DNA of 64,000 bases from Clostridia bacterium (GCA_017521425.1 JAFXCQ010000024.1:124001-188000), one strand, 5' to 3'; counted from the stretch's first letter, positions 17,969-25,369 are shown. Notes: generated by a model not told the origin, from the letters alone. Program-made: numbers and translations.

Positions 17969-18979
17969 TTATTCAAAATATCGCTTTAGATATTTTCTTT
18001 TGGTATCAGTCATATCAAGACTGTCCGCAAATGTTTTTGCGGTAATGTATTTCATTTCAATTCCTGAATTGCAATTATTATCAAATAAATGCGGAATTTC
18101 ACTATTCATAATAACGTCTATGAAGCACCGAGCTTCTTCGCGTTCTTCCTGCATTGCTATCAAATACTCTTCGCGAACAGAGGTATCTTCAATAAGTTCT
18201 GCCGGGAACTCATTTACAACGTTGGCTAAGATAACGCGATTGTATTTTCCCGCCATAGAAGGAATTGCACTAAATGTATTTACGGCATTTTGAGTTGCAA
18301 ATGATGTATAGTTGTAAATCGACAAAAGGTGTTTTAGCATTTGCCATACATCGTAGCGCTTAAAGATAGAACGATAACCCGCATTAGTAAGTTTGTTTCT
18401 ATCTATTAGTTGTGCTATAACATCACTAAAGGTTTGATATGCATCAATGGGGCATCCGATGTTAGCATAATCGGCAGCAAAGTAATAGTCTTTATTAAGA
18501 TATGCCTCTTTTAGACAAGAGGGATTTCCTAACCATTCAAGCAATTTCATTTCACAGAAAATTGCCGTCTTATCGTCCTCGTCACTTAAAAATGCATCCA
18601 GATTTGCGGGATTGCTACCTTTTTTAACGGTATACATTTGCTTTTCGTATTGCACATTATACGTGCCGTGCGGCAAAACATCATCCGTCAAAATAGTTGC
18701 CGGTTCGTTTCCCAATAAGTTAAACGTCATCGCTGAAGACGATGCAATACTTGCCATCTTTGCGGGACTAATAACTTTCTGTCCTTTCACCATTTTTTCA
18801 GTAGGACGTGTTTCCGCACCACTACCATTGTCATAAGCTTTAAGCGCTTGCTCGCCTAACGGGCAAAACAGATTATCTTCATAACTGGCATAATAAAATT
18901 TTCTTTTGGCATCTACTTTGCTGTTAGGTATGGGGGTGTTTGTTAGCATCGCTTCGGTTACTTTTTCTCTTAATGACAT
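17969..18979 (-). CDS. PGN_0703-like putative PD-(D/E)XK nuclease
   Basis: 336 residues. The middle of the protein has DDKTAIFCEMKLLEWLG (about 133-150), an E-x-K arrangement followed by EW that is typical of the PGN_0703-type restriction-endonuclease-like fold; the flanking parts are not recognisable. This assignment is from pattern memory and is moderate. The start at 18979 (ATG) has GGAGA 7 nt upstream; an in-frame TTG at 18997 is less likely. It is the first gene after a dyad-type promoter (19025-19058) and is followed by the WYL regulator with a 14-nt overlap between its 3' end and the alternative WYL start. It may supply a DNA-cleaving activity. Confidence 0.6.
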   Translation of the reverse strand: MSLREKVTEAMLTNTPIPNSKVDAKRKFYYASYEDNLFCPLGEQALKAYDNGSGAETRPTEKMVKGQKVISPAKMASIASSSAMTFNLLGNEPATILTDDVLPHGTYNVQYEKQMYTVKKGSNPANLDAFLSDEDDKTAIFCEMKLLEWLGNPSCLKEAYLNKDYYFAADYANIGCPIDAYQTFSDVIAQLIDRNKLTNAGYRSIFKRYDVWQMLKHLLSIYNYTSFATQNAVNTFSAIPSMAGKYNRVILANVVNEFPAELIEDTSVREEYLIAMQEEREEARCFIDVIMNSEIPHLFDNNCNSGIEMKYITAKTFADSLDMTDTKRKYLKRYFE

Positions 18980-18992
18980 ACTAATTTCTCCT

Positions 18993-19026
18993 ATCAAAAC
19001 TGTAATAATATTTTTTCAGTTTTGAT
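18993..19026. repeat. Perfect 10-bp inverted repeat over the promoter start region
   Basis: ATCAAAACTG (18993-19002) and CAGTTTTGAT (19017-19026) face each other across 14 nt. The repeat overlaps the end of the -10 box and the transcription start region of the PD-(D/E)XK-WYL operon. It has no T-run, so it is not an intrinsic terminator. It is more likely an operator, distinct from the 19-bp dyad next to it. Confidence 0.55.
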
Positions 19027-19058
19027 TCTACAAAAAACAACGGGACATTTTTGGTGCA
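19025..19058 (-). promoter_or_regulatory. Dyad-type promoter of the PD-(D/E)XK-WYL-DUF262 operon
   Basis: Minus strand: TGCACCAAAAATGTCCCGT (19058-19040), 9 nt, TAGAAT (19030-19025). The left half-site is TGCACCA and the right is of the TGTCCCG type. A conventional alternative (TTGTAG, 17 nt, TATTAT at 19010-19005) also exists in the same stretch, so two start points are possible. Confidence 0.7.
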
Positions 19059-19064
19059 TTATAT

Positions 19065-20561
19065 TTAGCGAATCGCTTCTTGCAACTTTTCCCACACCTT
19101 AACCATTGCGTAGGTATCAAGTTCGCAATACTTTAGTAAATTGTGTCGTGTTGTCGCAGCATCTTCCGGGGTCATATCTTTAATTTTAGGGAAAATGCTC
19201 ATTGCTTCGCCACCATTGTGGATCTGCTCAAGATTGTGATAATTAAGAGCGGGATCATCAGGGAAAAGAGCGGGCAAAACGCTTTTAATAGAGAAACTGC
19301 CACCCATTGCTTTGTTGTAATAATATCCGCTTTGGAACGGAGTTAACAAATCTTTGATATTGCTTTCAATGTTCAAAAGATGCTCAGCAAGATCCGGGAA
19401 ATATTCCGCAAGTTCTTTAAGTCGGGTACACTCAAATGCCTTATTATATGCAGTTACACATACATTCATTGGTATATCTTCGCAAAGACGTTCGGCTATA
19501 GCACGACGGGGATCGGTGCCCGATTCCGCTAAAAACTCTTTATGAAGCAGAGGACCACCCTCGTATTCTATATAGTGCAATGAATACTGGAACGGGATTT
19601 GTGCGTATGGTTTTGTGCCTTCGAATTGTGGAATAAGCGGTTGTATGGTTTCAAAGTCGAGGAAGTATATGGGATAGGAAAGTGTATCCAAGAAATCCCT
19701 GATACCATCTTTATTAACCTCATCATCTTGTTTATTGATATGATGTAATATTTGTCGTAGTTGTTTTGGATTGGTCATTCGACTATCAAAGATAACATCA
19801 CGATATGAGGTTTTACCTTCACTATAAAATTGAATAGCTTTTTTGAATCCAATTCTGTAAAGATCGAATACATTTGGCGTCGGTAAATGCTTAGAACAAT
19901 ATCCCCAATAAACGCACTCATAAGGATCACGGCAATGCATACCCAAATCGCGGTTTGGTTCCTCTTTCGAAGCATAAACTTGTTCTGCTTTTTTGAGAAG
20001 AGACGGCACGTTTTGTATTTCATCGTTCACTTCTGCCGATAAATCAATAATCTTAAAGAATTTATGGATATCTAATTCTTTACCGCGAACATAGTCGGAA
20101 TCAATACAAATTAAATATGTACCGGTAACTTTAACGCCACAATGTTCCAAAACATACTTTTGATACGAAATATCTACGGTATAGATATGTGCTGCGCCGG
20201 TTGAACTTTTAACCTCGTAAATGGCATAACCATCTTTTTCTTTATGTAAAATGTCCACAGCACAGTAGAGGCCATCATAGTTGAATGAAGCCTCGCAAAT
20301 GTTTTGGGTACCATTTTCAATACACTCTTTGGTAAGCTGTTGCATTTTATTAAGATCAAGCCTACCATCCTCTTTGAAGGTTGTCACTTCAGTAAAATTT
20401 CCAAACAAACCCATTGCCATATCGCCAATAATGTTACCTTCGTCGAATTTTGCTTGTAGCGATGGATCTTCCGGTTTTAATTCCGGTTTGTATTTGGAAA
20501 GCCATAAAAGTTTTGGGCACTGCCATGCCAGGCAGTATTTTGATTTAGAGAAGTAGAACAT
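19065..20561 (-). CDS. DUF2779 protein: Cas4/RecB-like nuclease plus exonuclease-like domain
   Basis: 498 residues. The N-terminal half resembles Cas4/RecB-family nucleases: Cys residues in KYCLAWQCPK, the catalytic-type AVDILHK and YEVKSS (about 112-117), then a cluster HCRDPYECVYWGYC (about 210-225) suitable for an Fe-S cluster. The C-terminal DUF2779 domain begins at YFLDFET (about 300), a DEDD-exonuclease-like D-x-E motif. It probably acts in DNA processing in a defence context. The ATG at 20561 is chosen (GGTGG 5 nt upstream) over a TTG at 20579. A small orphan gene and the dGTPase lie upstream in the same direction. Confidence 0.82.
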   Translation of the reverse strand: MFYFSKSKYCLAWQCPKLLWLSKYKPELKPEDPSLQAKFDEGNIIGDMAMGLFGNFTEVTTFKEDGRLDLNKMQQLTKECIENGTQNICEASFNYDGLYCAVDILHKEKDGYAIYEVKSSTGAAHIYTVDISYQKYVLEHCGVKVTGTYLICIDSDYVRGKELDIHKFFKIIDLSAEVNDEIQNVPSLLKKAEQVYASKEEPNRDLGMHCRDPYECVYWGYCSKHLPTPNVFDLYRIGFKKAIQFYSEGKTSYRDVIFDSRMTNPKQLRQILHHINKQDDEVNKDGIRDFLDTLSYPIYFLDFETIQPLIPQFEGTKPYAQIPFQYSLHYIEYEGGPLLHKEFLAESGTDPRRAIAERLCEDIPMNVCVTAYNKAFECTRLKELAEYFPDLAEHLLNIESNIKDLLTPFQSGYYYNKAMGGSFSIKSVLPALFPDDPALNYHNLEQIHNGGEAMSIFPKIKDMTPEDAATTRHNLLKYCELDTYAMVKVWEKLQEAIR

Positions 20562-20597
20562 TAAAACCACCAGCCTCAAATTTTTAATAAATACAAA

Positions 20598-20804
20598 TTA
20601 GCTTTCTTGACGTATTTGGTGTCCTAACTCGTCAAACACTCTGATTACACGCCATTCAATGGTGGGGTCAGCTTTTCGAGCTTTTTGTTGCGCTTTTATA
20701 ACTTTGTAGAACTCTTCGGTCATAGTTTCTTCAGTAGTTTTCTTTTCCCAAACGGTTTCGAATGTACCATCAGGATTATCCATTGTTATTTTATAGTTTT
20801 GCAT
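20598..20804 (-). CDS. Small hypothetical protein (68 aa)
   Basis: 68 residues, rich in charged residues (KKTTEETMTEEFYK, QQKARKADPTIEW). There is no signal peptide, membrane segment or recognisable domain. It is supported as a gene by a strong GGAGG with proper spacing, by its position between dgt (18 bp upstream) and the DUF2779 gene (36 bp downstream), and by the lack of any other use for the space. The function is unknown; a small accessory or regulator subunit is possible. Confidence 0.65.
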   Translation of the reverse strand: MQNYKITMDNPDGTFETVWEKKTTEETMTEEFYKVIKAQQKARKADPTIEWRVIRVFDELGHQIRQES

Positions 20805-20822
20805 CTCATAACCTCCAAAATA

Positions 20823-22019
20823 TTATTCGAAATATCCTTTATATATAATATTTAATTCACTTTCAGGAAATAGATAGGCATATAAATCAGTGAAATAATC
20901 ATCTGTCATACTAGCAATATAATCTACCACAATTTGATTAGGCTCGGTTTGCTCGTATGGTATATCTCGTTTATAATGCGCCTTGTTTACATAGTCTATA
21001 TGATGAGTAAAAATTGGCGAATCGTTTTTGCCAAAAGTCAAATCTGATAAAAGTCTTTCATACATTTGTCGCATCATAGGGCGAACAATATTATGAGTTT
21101 CTGCTTTAACTATATCATTTTTATAAATCAACTCATAATTATCAGATTTGGCTTTTTTAAGAGCCTCAAAATGTTCAGCATCCATTTTGATATACGGCTT
21201 GCCGTAACTGTTTTCGATAATATTCACAATTAAATTGTTAATGATTTCAGCGTTGTATGTGCCAATGGCACATTCTTCGTATGCATCGGTTTTAAGGATG
21301 TTCGCTTTTTCTGCATCCTGACGATCCTTACCCAAGTAAGCAATAATATCGGATATTCTCATCACGCAACCTTCAAGAGTGCCGGGAACCAATTTGCGAA
21401 CATTTTTCTTGTCAATGTAACAATTCTCAATTTGATTGTCAAATTCTTCAAAGGTATCAAGAGGCACAGGATAATATTCTGAAAGTTCCATTTCGCCATC
21501 ATGTGCAGCAATACCATTAAGTGTTTGAAGTGAAATGTTATAGGGGAAGATTTTATCAAGCACTCTAACAGAGTGAATATTGTGGCTAAAATGTCTACCG
21601 ATGTGTTCAAACAAAAGTTCATCTAAAAACTCTTCACCGGCGTGACCAAAAGGAGTATGACCAATATCGTGACCAAGCGCGATGGCCTCAATCAAATCAA
21701 GGTTTAATCCCAACGCTTTACCAATGGTTCTAGCAATACGTGATACCAGCTGAACATGAAGTCCACGTCGGGTGATGTCGTCGTTTTTATAGAACGAAAA
21801 AACTTGCGTTTTATCGGCATAGCGATTGTAGTACGGACAATGAATGATTTTATCAATATCGCGAATAAAAGCCGTGCGAATGATATTGGCTTTATCCTTG
21901 TTGCTATCACGGCGAACCACATTAACTTCGTTAAATGCGAGATTTCCGGCAAAACCGTTTTCTCTATCGTTCTTTATTCGCGCAGAAATTTCATCTGACA
22001 ATCTCTCATAATTCAGCAC
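20823..22019 (-). CDS. dgt: dGTPase-like HD-domain triphosphohydrolase
   Basis: 398 residues. The HD-domain motif IALGHDIGHTPFGHAGE (about 112-128) is diagnostic for deoxynucleotide triphosphohydrolases. RRGLHVQLVSRIARTIG supplies the N-terminal His and LRISDIIAYLGKD-like residues (MRISDIIAYLGKDRQD) the distal Asp. Such enzymes convert dGTP and other dNTPs to nucleoside plus triphosphate, and several defend against phage by draining dNTPs. Translation probably starts at GTG 22019 with AGAGGTGAT upstream. It heads a co-directional run of accessory genes and has both a conventional promoter and a copy of the cluster's dyad upstream. Confidence 0.93.
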   Translation of the reverse strand: MLNYERLSDEISARIKNDRENGFAGNLAFNEVNVVRRDSNKDKANIIRTAFIRDIDKIIHCPYYNRYADKTQVFSFYKNDDITRRGLHVQLVSRIARTIGKALGLNLDLIEAIALGHDIGHTPFGHAGEEFLDELLFEHIGRHFSHNIHSVRVLDKIFPYNISLQTLNGIAAHDGEMELSEYYPVPLDTFEEFDNQIENCYIDKKNVRKLVPGTLEGCVMRISDIIAYLGKDRQDAEKANILKTDAYEECAIGTYNAEIINNLIVNIIENSYGKPYIKMDAEHFEALKKAKSDNYELIYKNDIVKAETHNIVRPMMRQMYERLLSDLTFGKNDSPIFTHHIDYVNKAHYKRDIPYEQTEPNQIVVDYIASMTDDYFTDLYAYLFPESELNIIYKGYFE

Positions 22020-22039
22020 AATATCACCTCTTTTGACTT

Positions 22040-22068
22040 ATTATAACATAAGTCGAGCGTATTCACAA
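22040..22068 (-). promoter_or_regulatory. Promoter of dgt
   Basis: Minus strand: TTGTGA (22068-22063), 17 nt, TATAAT (22045-22040), about 20 nt before the GTG start. Confidence 0.7.
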
Positions 22069-22084
22069 GAGAAAATGAAATTTT

Positions 22085-22103
22085 ATGCACCAAAATCGTC
22101 CCA
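22085..22103 (-). promoter_or_regulatory. Copy of the 19-bp dyad upstream of dgt
   Basis: Minus strand reads TGGGACGATTTTGGTGCAT, with both half-site types. Here the hexamer 9 nt further on is TTTTCT, not a good -10, so the dyad lies about 16 nt upstream of the -35 of a conventional promoter instead of replacing it. It could be an upstream activator site or a silencer. Confidence 0.55.
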
Positions 22104-22121
22104 TTACAAATTGACTCTAAC

Positions 22122-22160
22122 AAAAAGCGGCGACAGGGAGAATTTAATCTCTCTGCCGCC
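22122..22160 (-). terminator. Intrinsic terminator upstream of dgt
   Basis: A 13-bp stem (GGCGGCAGAGAGA with TCTCCCTGTCGCC on the minus strand, one mismatch and one wobble), a 6-nt loop, then GCTTTTTG. It insulates dgt from minus-strand transcription coming from the GNAT genes. Confidence 0.75.
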
Positions 22161-22493
22161 AATACCACTTAGTTGTAAATTATATTTTCATTTATGCTTT
22201 CTGTAACCCTTCTTTTTGTATATACAACTCATCTTGTATATACATTTTATTTCATTGTTTTTGAAAACACCAATGTGCCGCTTTGATACGGTAGAAATAT
22301 ATGTGGATTGTCGGATGTTTTATGTTTAGTTTCTCGAATCCGTTGAGAACAACCGCACCAAAAAGAAAAGTCGCATTTTTATGCGACTTTTCTTTTTGTA
22401 CTATTATCTATTATTTATTACCTCTTCTCTATTCTCTAAATAAAATGCAACTGATTATAAGTGTATATGTAAAAAATGGTTTAAATTGTTTTT
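22161..22493. other. Intergenic region without a supported gene
   Basis: It holds a 12-nt palindrome TTGTATATACAA closely followed by a partial copy (CTTGTATATACA) near 22216-22245, and a 17-bp perfect hairpin at 22360-22397. No tRNA, coding region or recombinase site could be supported. It marks the border between the accessory cluster and the GNAT region. Confidence 0.5.
22360..22397. terminator. Bidirectional terminator-like hairpin
   Basis: A perfect 17-bp stem with a TTTT loop; the stem itself starts with AAAAAG and ends with CTTTTT, so it could work in either direction. On the minus strand it lies about 100 bp downstream of the GNAT gene that stops at 22494. Confidence 0.75.
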
Positions 22494-22925
22494 TTACAAC
22501 ATCTTCGTTTTTAGGACTAAATTAGATGCATCTTTAAACCCAAGTTTTCCGTAAAAGTGATTATGCAAATCATCATTCACTGCTTGTAACTGAATCAGCA
22601 TTGCACCTTCATTTTTTACGCAAGCCTCTAACTCTTGCATAAACTTTGTACCATAGCCTTTGTTTTGCAAATGCGTTGCAACAACGATTTCAACTAAATC
22701 GTATGCAAAGCAATCGTCATACTGCTCGAAATATCCCATAGCAAAAGCAACGATTTCTTCACTATCTTCCCATATTAAACAATATGAATCTTCTCTACTC
22801 CACACCTGATGTATTCTTTTATATGTAGTTTCGCTTGTCCATTCTGCATCTTCTTTATTGTTGTAATATTCAATATAAAGCGGTACAACCTTTTCTATAT
22901 CACTTTCCGTCATTTTTCTAAACAT
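22494..22925 (-). CDS. GNAT-family N-acetyltransferase
   Basis: 143 residues. The acetyl-CoA-binding motif A appears as VVATHLQNKGYGTKFM (about 80-97), and the C-terminal HFYGKLGFKDAS segment is typical of the fold. The substrate cannot be told. It is the last of three consecutive GNAT genes; its start overlaps the preceding GNAT gene by 16 nt. AAAGGAT precedes the ATG. The presence of three GNATs in one attenuator-controlled operon suggests a detoxification or resistance role, which is inference. Confidence 0.85.
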   Translation of the reverse strand: MFRKMTESDIEKVVPLYIEYYNNKEDAEWTSETTYKRIHQVWSREDSYCLIWEDSEEIVAFAMGYFEQYDDCFAYDLVEIVVATHLQNKGYGTKFMQELEACVKNEGAMLIQLQAVNDDLHNHFYGKLGFKDASNLVLKTKML

Positions 22926-23362
22926 AATTTATATATCCTTTGTTTCTCCATATTCTCACGATATGAAAAATAATCTTTTGGTGGTTTTACTATTTCAATA
23001 AGCTGAGCACCGAGTTTTTCAATTGTTTTATATGAAGCAATATTGCTTTCATCACAAGTCAATATCAATTCACCCATTCCGTGTGCTTTTGCAACCTGCA
23101 ACACAAGTTTACACGCTTTGTATGCATAATTGTTACCACGATATTCTTTATCTATTTCATAGCCGATATGTCCGTTGTAATATGAATGATAATTGTTACC
23201 TATACGAATACTGATTTTACCTACCACAGTTTCATCTACATAAATATCATAATAGTAGAATGGTAATAACTCATTGTCGCCTTTATATTTTTGGGAAATT
23301 TTAAGAGTGATTGCATTATCAGACAAAATATCAAAATCATTTAAAAATCCAAAACTACTCAT
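22910..23362 (-). CDS. GNAT-family N-acetyltransferase (RimJ/RimL-like)
   Basis: 150 residues. IGYEIDKEYRGNNYAYKACKLVL (motif A, about 73-95) and CDESNIASYKTIEKLGA resemble the RimJ/RimL-type acetyltransferase subgroup (Acetyltransf_3). The enzyme would transfer acetyl from acetyl-CoA to an unknown amine. AAGGTGAT lies upstream of the ATG. It overlaps the next GNAT gene by 16 nt and follows the third one by 21 bp, so the three are co-transcribed. Confidence 0.85.
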   Translation of the reverse strand: MSSFGFLNDFDILSDNAITLKISQKYKGDNELLPFYYYDIYVDETVVGKISIRIGNNYHSYYNGHIGYEIDKEYRGNNYAYKACKLVLQVAKAHGMGELILTCDESNIASYKTIEKLGAQLIEIVKPPKDYFSYRENMEKQRIYKLCLEK

Positions 23363-23383
23363 TCATATCACCTTAAACTTCTT

Positions 23384-23842
23384 TTATAATTTACAATACA
23401 TCTCCTGAGCTTTGGGAATAAAACCAAGTTTTTCATAAAGTGAAATAGCATTAGTATTTGTGGTAAGAACATCAAGATTTATAAAACTGCAGTTTTGCTC
23501 TTTTGCCCAGTCTTTTGCTGAATTCATAAGAGCTGTACCGAAGCCATTATTTCTATGAACTTCCGTTACAATTACATCCATTATATAACAATATTTACCG
23601 GGAAGCATAAAGTCAAAATCAGGTCTTTCCTTTGCCTGAAGCAGAATGAAACCAACAACTGTACCATCGTTTTCGTAAACAAGAATATCAGAATCATCAT
23701 TTGAAACCGTTTTTTCAAGGAACTCTATACTTTGGTCGCCTTCTTTTATGAAATCAGGTATCAGTTTTGACATTTCTCTGAATTGCTCACGATATAATTC
23801 TGTTATTGCAGGTATATCGTTATGTGTTGCTTTCCTTATCAT
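23384..23842 (-). CDS. GNAT-family N-acetyltransferase
   Basis: 152 residues. VIVTEVHRNNGFGTALM is a clear motif A (about 80-96), and NAISLYEKLGFIPK the typical C-terminal segment. The start at 23842 (ATG, AAAGGAT upstream) is preferred over ATGs at 23854 and 23863, which would overlap the upstream isomerase gene. It lies 2 bp after that gene, so the two are probably translationally coupled. The substrate is unknown. Confidence 0.85.
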   Translation of the reverse strand: MIRKATHNDIPAITELYREQFREMSKLIPDFIKEGDQSIEFLEKTVSNDDSDILVYENDGTVVGFILLQAKERPDFDFMLPGKYCYIMDVIVTEVHRNNGFGTALMNSAKDWAKEQNCSFINLDVLTTNTNAISLYEKLGFIPKAQEMYCKL

Positions 23843-23844
23843 TC

Positions 23845-24630
23845 TTAACATCCTTTCAACCATTCAACAGACTGTTTCAATCCGTCAATAGTTTTTGTTT
23901 CTAAAACCACACGGCAATTTTGCTCTTTTGCAAGATTTATATATTTTTGAATATCCATTTCACCTGTACCGAGTGCAAGGTGATTTTTTCTGTCCTTTGC
24001 ATCGTGTAAATGAATATGATTCAGGCGGTCTTTGTGTTTTAATATAAAATCTTCATCCGTACCGCCTATGCCGTGATTATGTCCCACATCAAAAGTTAAA
24101 GCAAAAACGTTAGATTCTAAAAGCAGTTCAATCGCTTCTTTTTGAAATTCCTCATATCCTTCACAATTTTCAATGCAGATTTTCATGTCAGTATCACCTA
24201 TAGCATTTTTACACATATTCCTGAAATCAATAATACTTTTAAAGTACTTCTCTTTGTATTCAGAGAAGAGATGCACTTTTCTGTCAGGTAAGGTGAAATA
24301 TACTCCCTTTGCCATGTGCATATTCAAAACCTTAATATCAAGTTGCTTTGCAATTTCAATAGTGTCAGCAACAGTCTTTTGGTAAGCTTCAGCAACATAA
24401 GGATTGAAATCGCTTATATTCAGATTTTCATCAAGGTGAATTGTGTAATAGATACCGTATTTATCAGCAATGCTTTTGAAATACTCCACATCAATTTTAT
24501 CAAGCTGATACTGTGGCAGATTCATATTAAGCTCAATAAAATCAAGTCCCAACTCTGTGCAAAGCTTTGCACAATCTTCAAGAGTTTTTGTTTCTATAAG
24601 TGTCGGCATACCGTAGTTTGCTAATTGCAT
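23845..24630 (-). CDS. Sugar phosphate isomerase/epimerase-like TIM-barrel protein
   Basis: 261 residues. It matches the xylose-isomerase-like TIM barrel (AP_endonuc_2): FIELNMNL, LNMHMAKG, KICIENCEGY, FALTFDVGHNHG and HIHLHDAKDRKNHLALGTG occur in barrel order, with metal-ligand-type Glu, Asp and His residues. Family members are sugar or inositol epimerases and endonuclease-IV-like enzymes; the exact reaction is not deducible. The start at 24630 follows AAGGGGGAT. A long leader with a peptide ORF and terminator lies upstream (24662-24853), so expression is probably set by attenuation. Three GNAT genes follow. Confidence 0.82.
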   Translation of the reverse strand: MQLANYGMPTLIETKTLEDCAKLCTELGLDFIELNMNLPQYQLDKIDVEYFKSIADKYGIYYTIHLDENLNISDFNPYVAEAYQKTVADTIEIAKQLDIKVLNMHMAKGVYFTLPDRKVHLFSEYKEKYFKSIIDFRNMCKNAIGDTDMKICIENCEGYEEFQKEAIELLLESNVFALTFDVGHNHGIGGTDEDFILKHKDRLNHIHLHDAKDRKNHLALGTGEMDIQKYINLAKEQNCRVVLETKTIDGLKQSVEWLKGC

Positions 24631-24661
24631 TTTCTTATCCCCCTTTTCAATATTTCTCTTA

Positions 24662-24695
24662 TAAAAAATCAAGGCACCTCCGAAACGGAGATGCC
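24662..24695 (-). terminator. Attenuator terminator in the isomerase-GNAT leader
   Basis: Minus strand: GGCATCTCCG, TTT loop, CGGAGGTGCC (10-bp stem, one wobble), then TTGATTTTTT. It lies between the promoter and the isomerase start. Its 5' arm and loop are complementary to part of the upstream leader ORF, so an alternative antiterminator can form. Confidence 0.8.
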
Positions 24696-24723
24696 TTTTA
24701 TATTTACAGAAAGATATATTACA

Positions 24724-24780
24724 TCAATCGCAAATGGACAAAATGGCATCTCTGTTTCGTAACATCATATTCATTGTCAT
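24724..24780 (-). CDS. Leader peptide of the attenuator (18 aa)
   Basis: The 18-codon ORF encodes MTMNMMLRNRDAILSICD, with AGGTGG 5 nt upstream of the ATG. Its codons 8-12 (24760-24745) are complementary to the 5' arm and loop of the terminator at 24662-24695 (about 14 of 16 positions). A ribosome stalled early in the peptide would leave that segment free to pair and block the terminator. The N-terminus is very Met-rich (four of the first six residues). Confidence 0.65.
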   Translation of the reverse strand: MTMNMMLRNRDAILSICD

Positions 24781-24824
24781 TTCGTCCACCTACCTTTAAG
24801 TAATTTCTTGTAACTATGTTCTTG

Positions 24825-24853
24825 ATTATACTCTTGTATTTTAAGAATGTCAA
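24825..24853 (-). promoter_or_regulatory. Promoter of the isomerase-GNAT operon
   Basis: Minus strand: a consensus TTGACA (24853-24848), 17 nt, and consensus TATAAT (24830-24825). Such a strong promoter with a terminator in the leader fits attenuation control. Confidence 0.88.
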
Positions 24854-24868
24854 TATTTCTAACTCACA

Positions 24869-25369
24869 TCATTTACCAAACTCCAAAAACGCCTTTTTGA
24901 AATCGCTGACTTTTCTTGTTGATGTATAAACTAAATATTCTTTACCCTTACACTTCATTTTAACAAAATCTTTTGTTACTTCTTCAACATAGCAAAGATT
25001 CACAAGGTAACTGCTATGTGGTTGAGCAAATATTTTCGGATTGAGCGTGTCTTTCCAATACTCTAAAGAAAGATTTGTTTCGATTCGTTTTCCGTCAACA
25101 TAAACAGCAGATTTTCTGTTTTCTATTGCTATGTAAATAATTTCACTTGGATGTATTCTACATACATCCTTGTTACTTGTCTGAACAATAATATCTTCAC
25201 TGCAACAAGGTTTATTGCAACGCTCATTTTCACCATTCAAATCAATACAAATTTTTTCACAGCCACAACAATTTGTTAATTCAAAAGATATTTCATTATC
25301 ATTTAAAATTTTAATGACTTTTGCCTTTATTTCATCTTTTTTCGCCACATCATATACTACTGAACTCAT
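24869..25369 (-). CDS. Stand-alone LytTR regulator with N-terminal Cys cluster
   Basis: 166 residues. The C-terminal half (about 70-166) is a LytTR DNA-binding domain (IIYIAIENRKSAVYV, FAQPHSSYLVNL, STRKVSDF). There is no receiver domain. The N-terminal part carries seven Cys within about 25 residues (NCCGCEKIC, CNKPCC), which could bind a metal or sense redox state. ATG 25369 is chosen because AGGATGG is suitably spaced; an ATG three codons upstream lies too close to any SD. The target genes are unknown. It is transcribed alone, with terminator hairpin 25565-25596 separating it from the next gene. Confidence 0.85.
   Translation of the reverse strand: MSSVVYDVAKKDEIKAKVIKILNDNEISFELTNCCGCEKICIDLNGENERCNKPCCSEDIIVQTSNKDVCRIHPSEIIYIAIENRKSAVYVDGKRIETNLSLEYWKDTLNPKIFAQPHSSYLVNLCYVEEVTKDFVKMKCKGKEYLVYTSTRKVSDFKKAFLEFGK

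Noticed and set aside
22325..22360. A tRNA-like 3' end (CTCGAATCC ... CACCA)
   Set aside because: The T-stem and acceptor stem do not pair and no 5' half is present, so neither a tRNA nor an attachment-site half could be supported.
22301..22525. Plus-strand frame of 74 codons
   Set aside because: It runs through a bidirectional terminator hairpin and into the opposite GNAT gene, with no ribosome-binding site.
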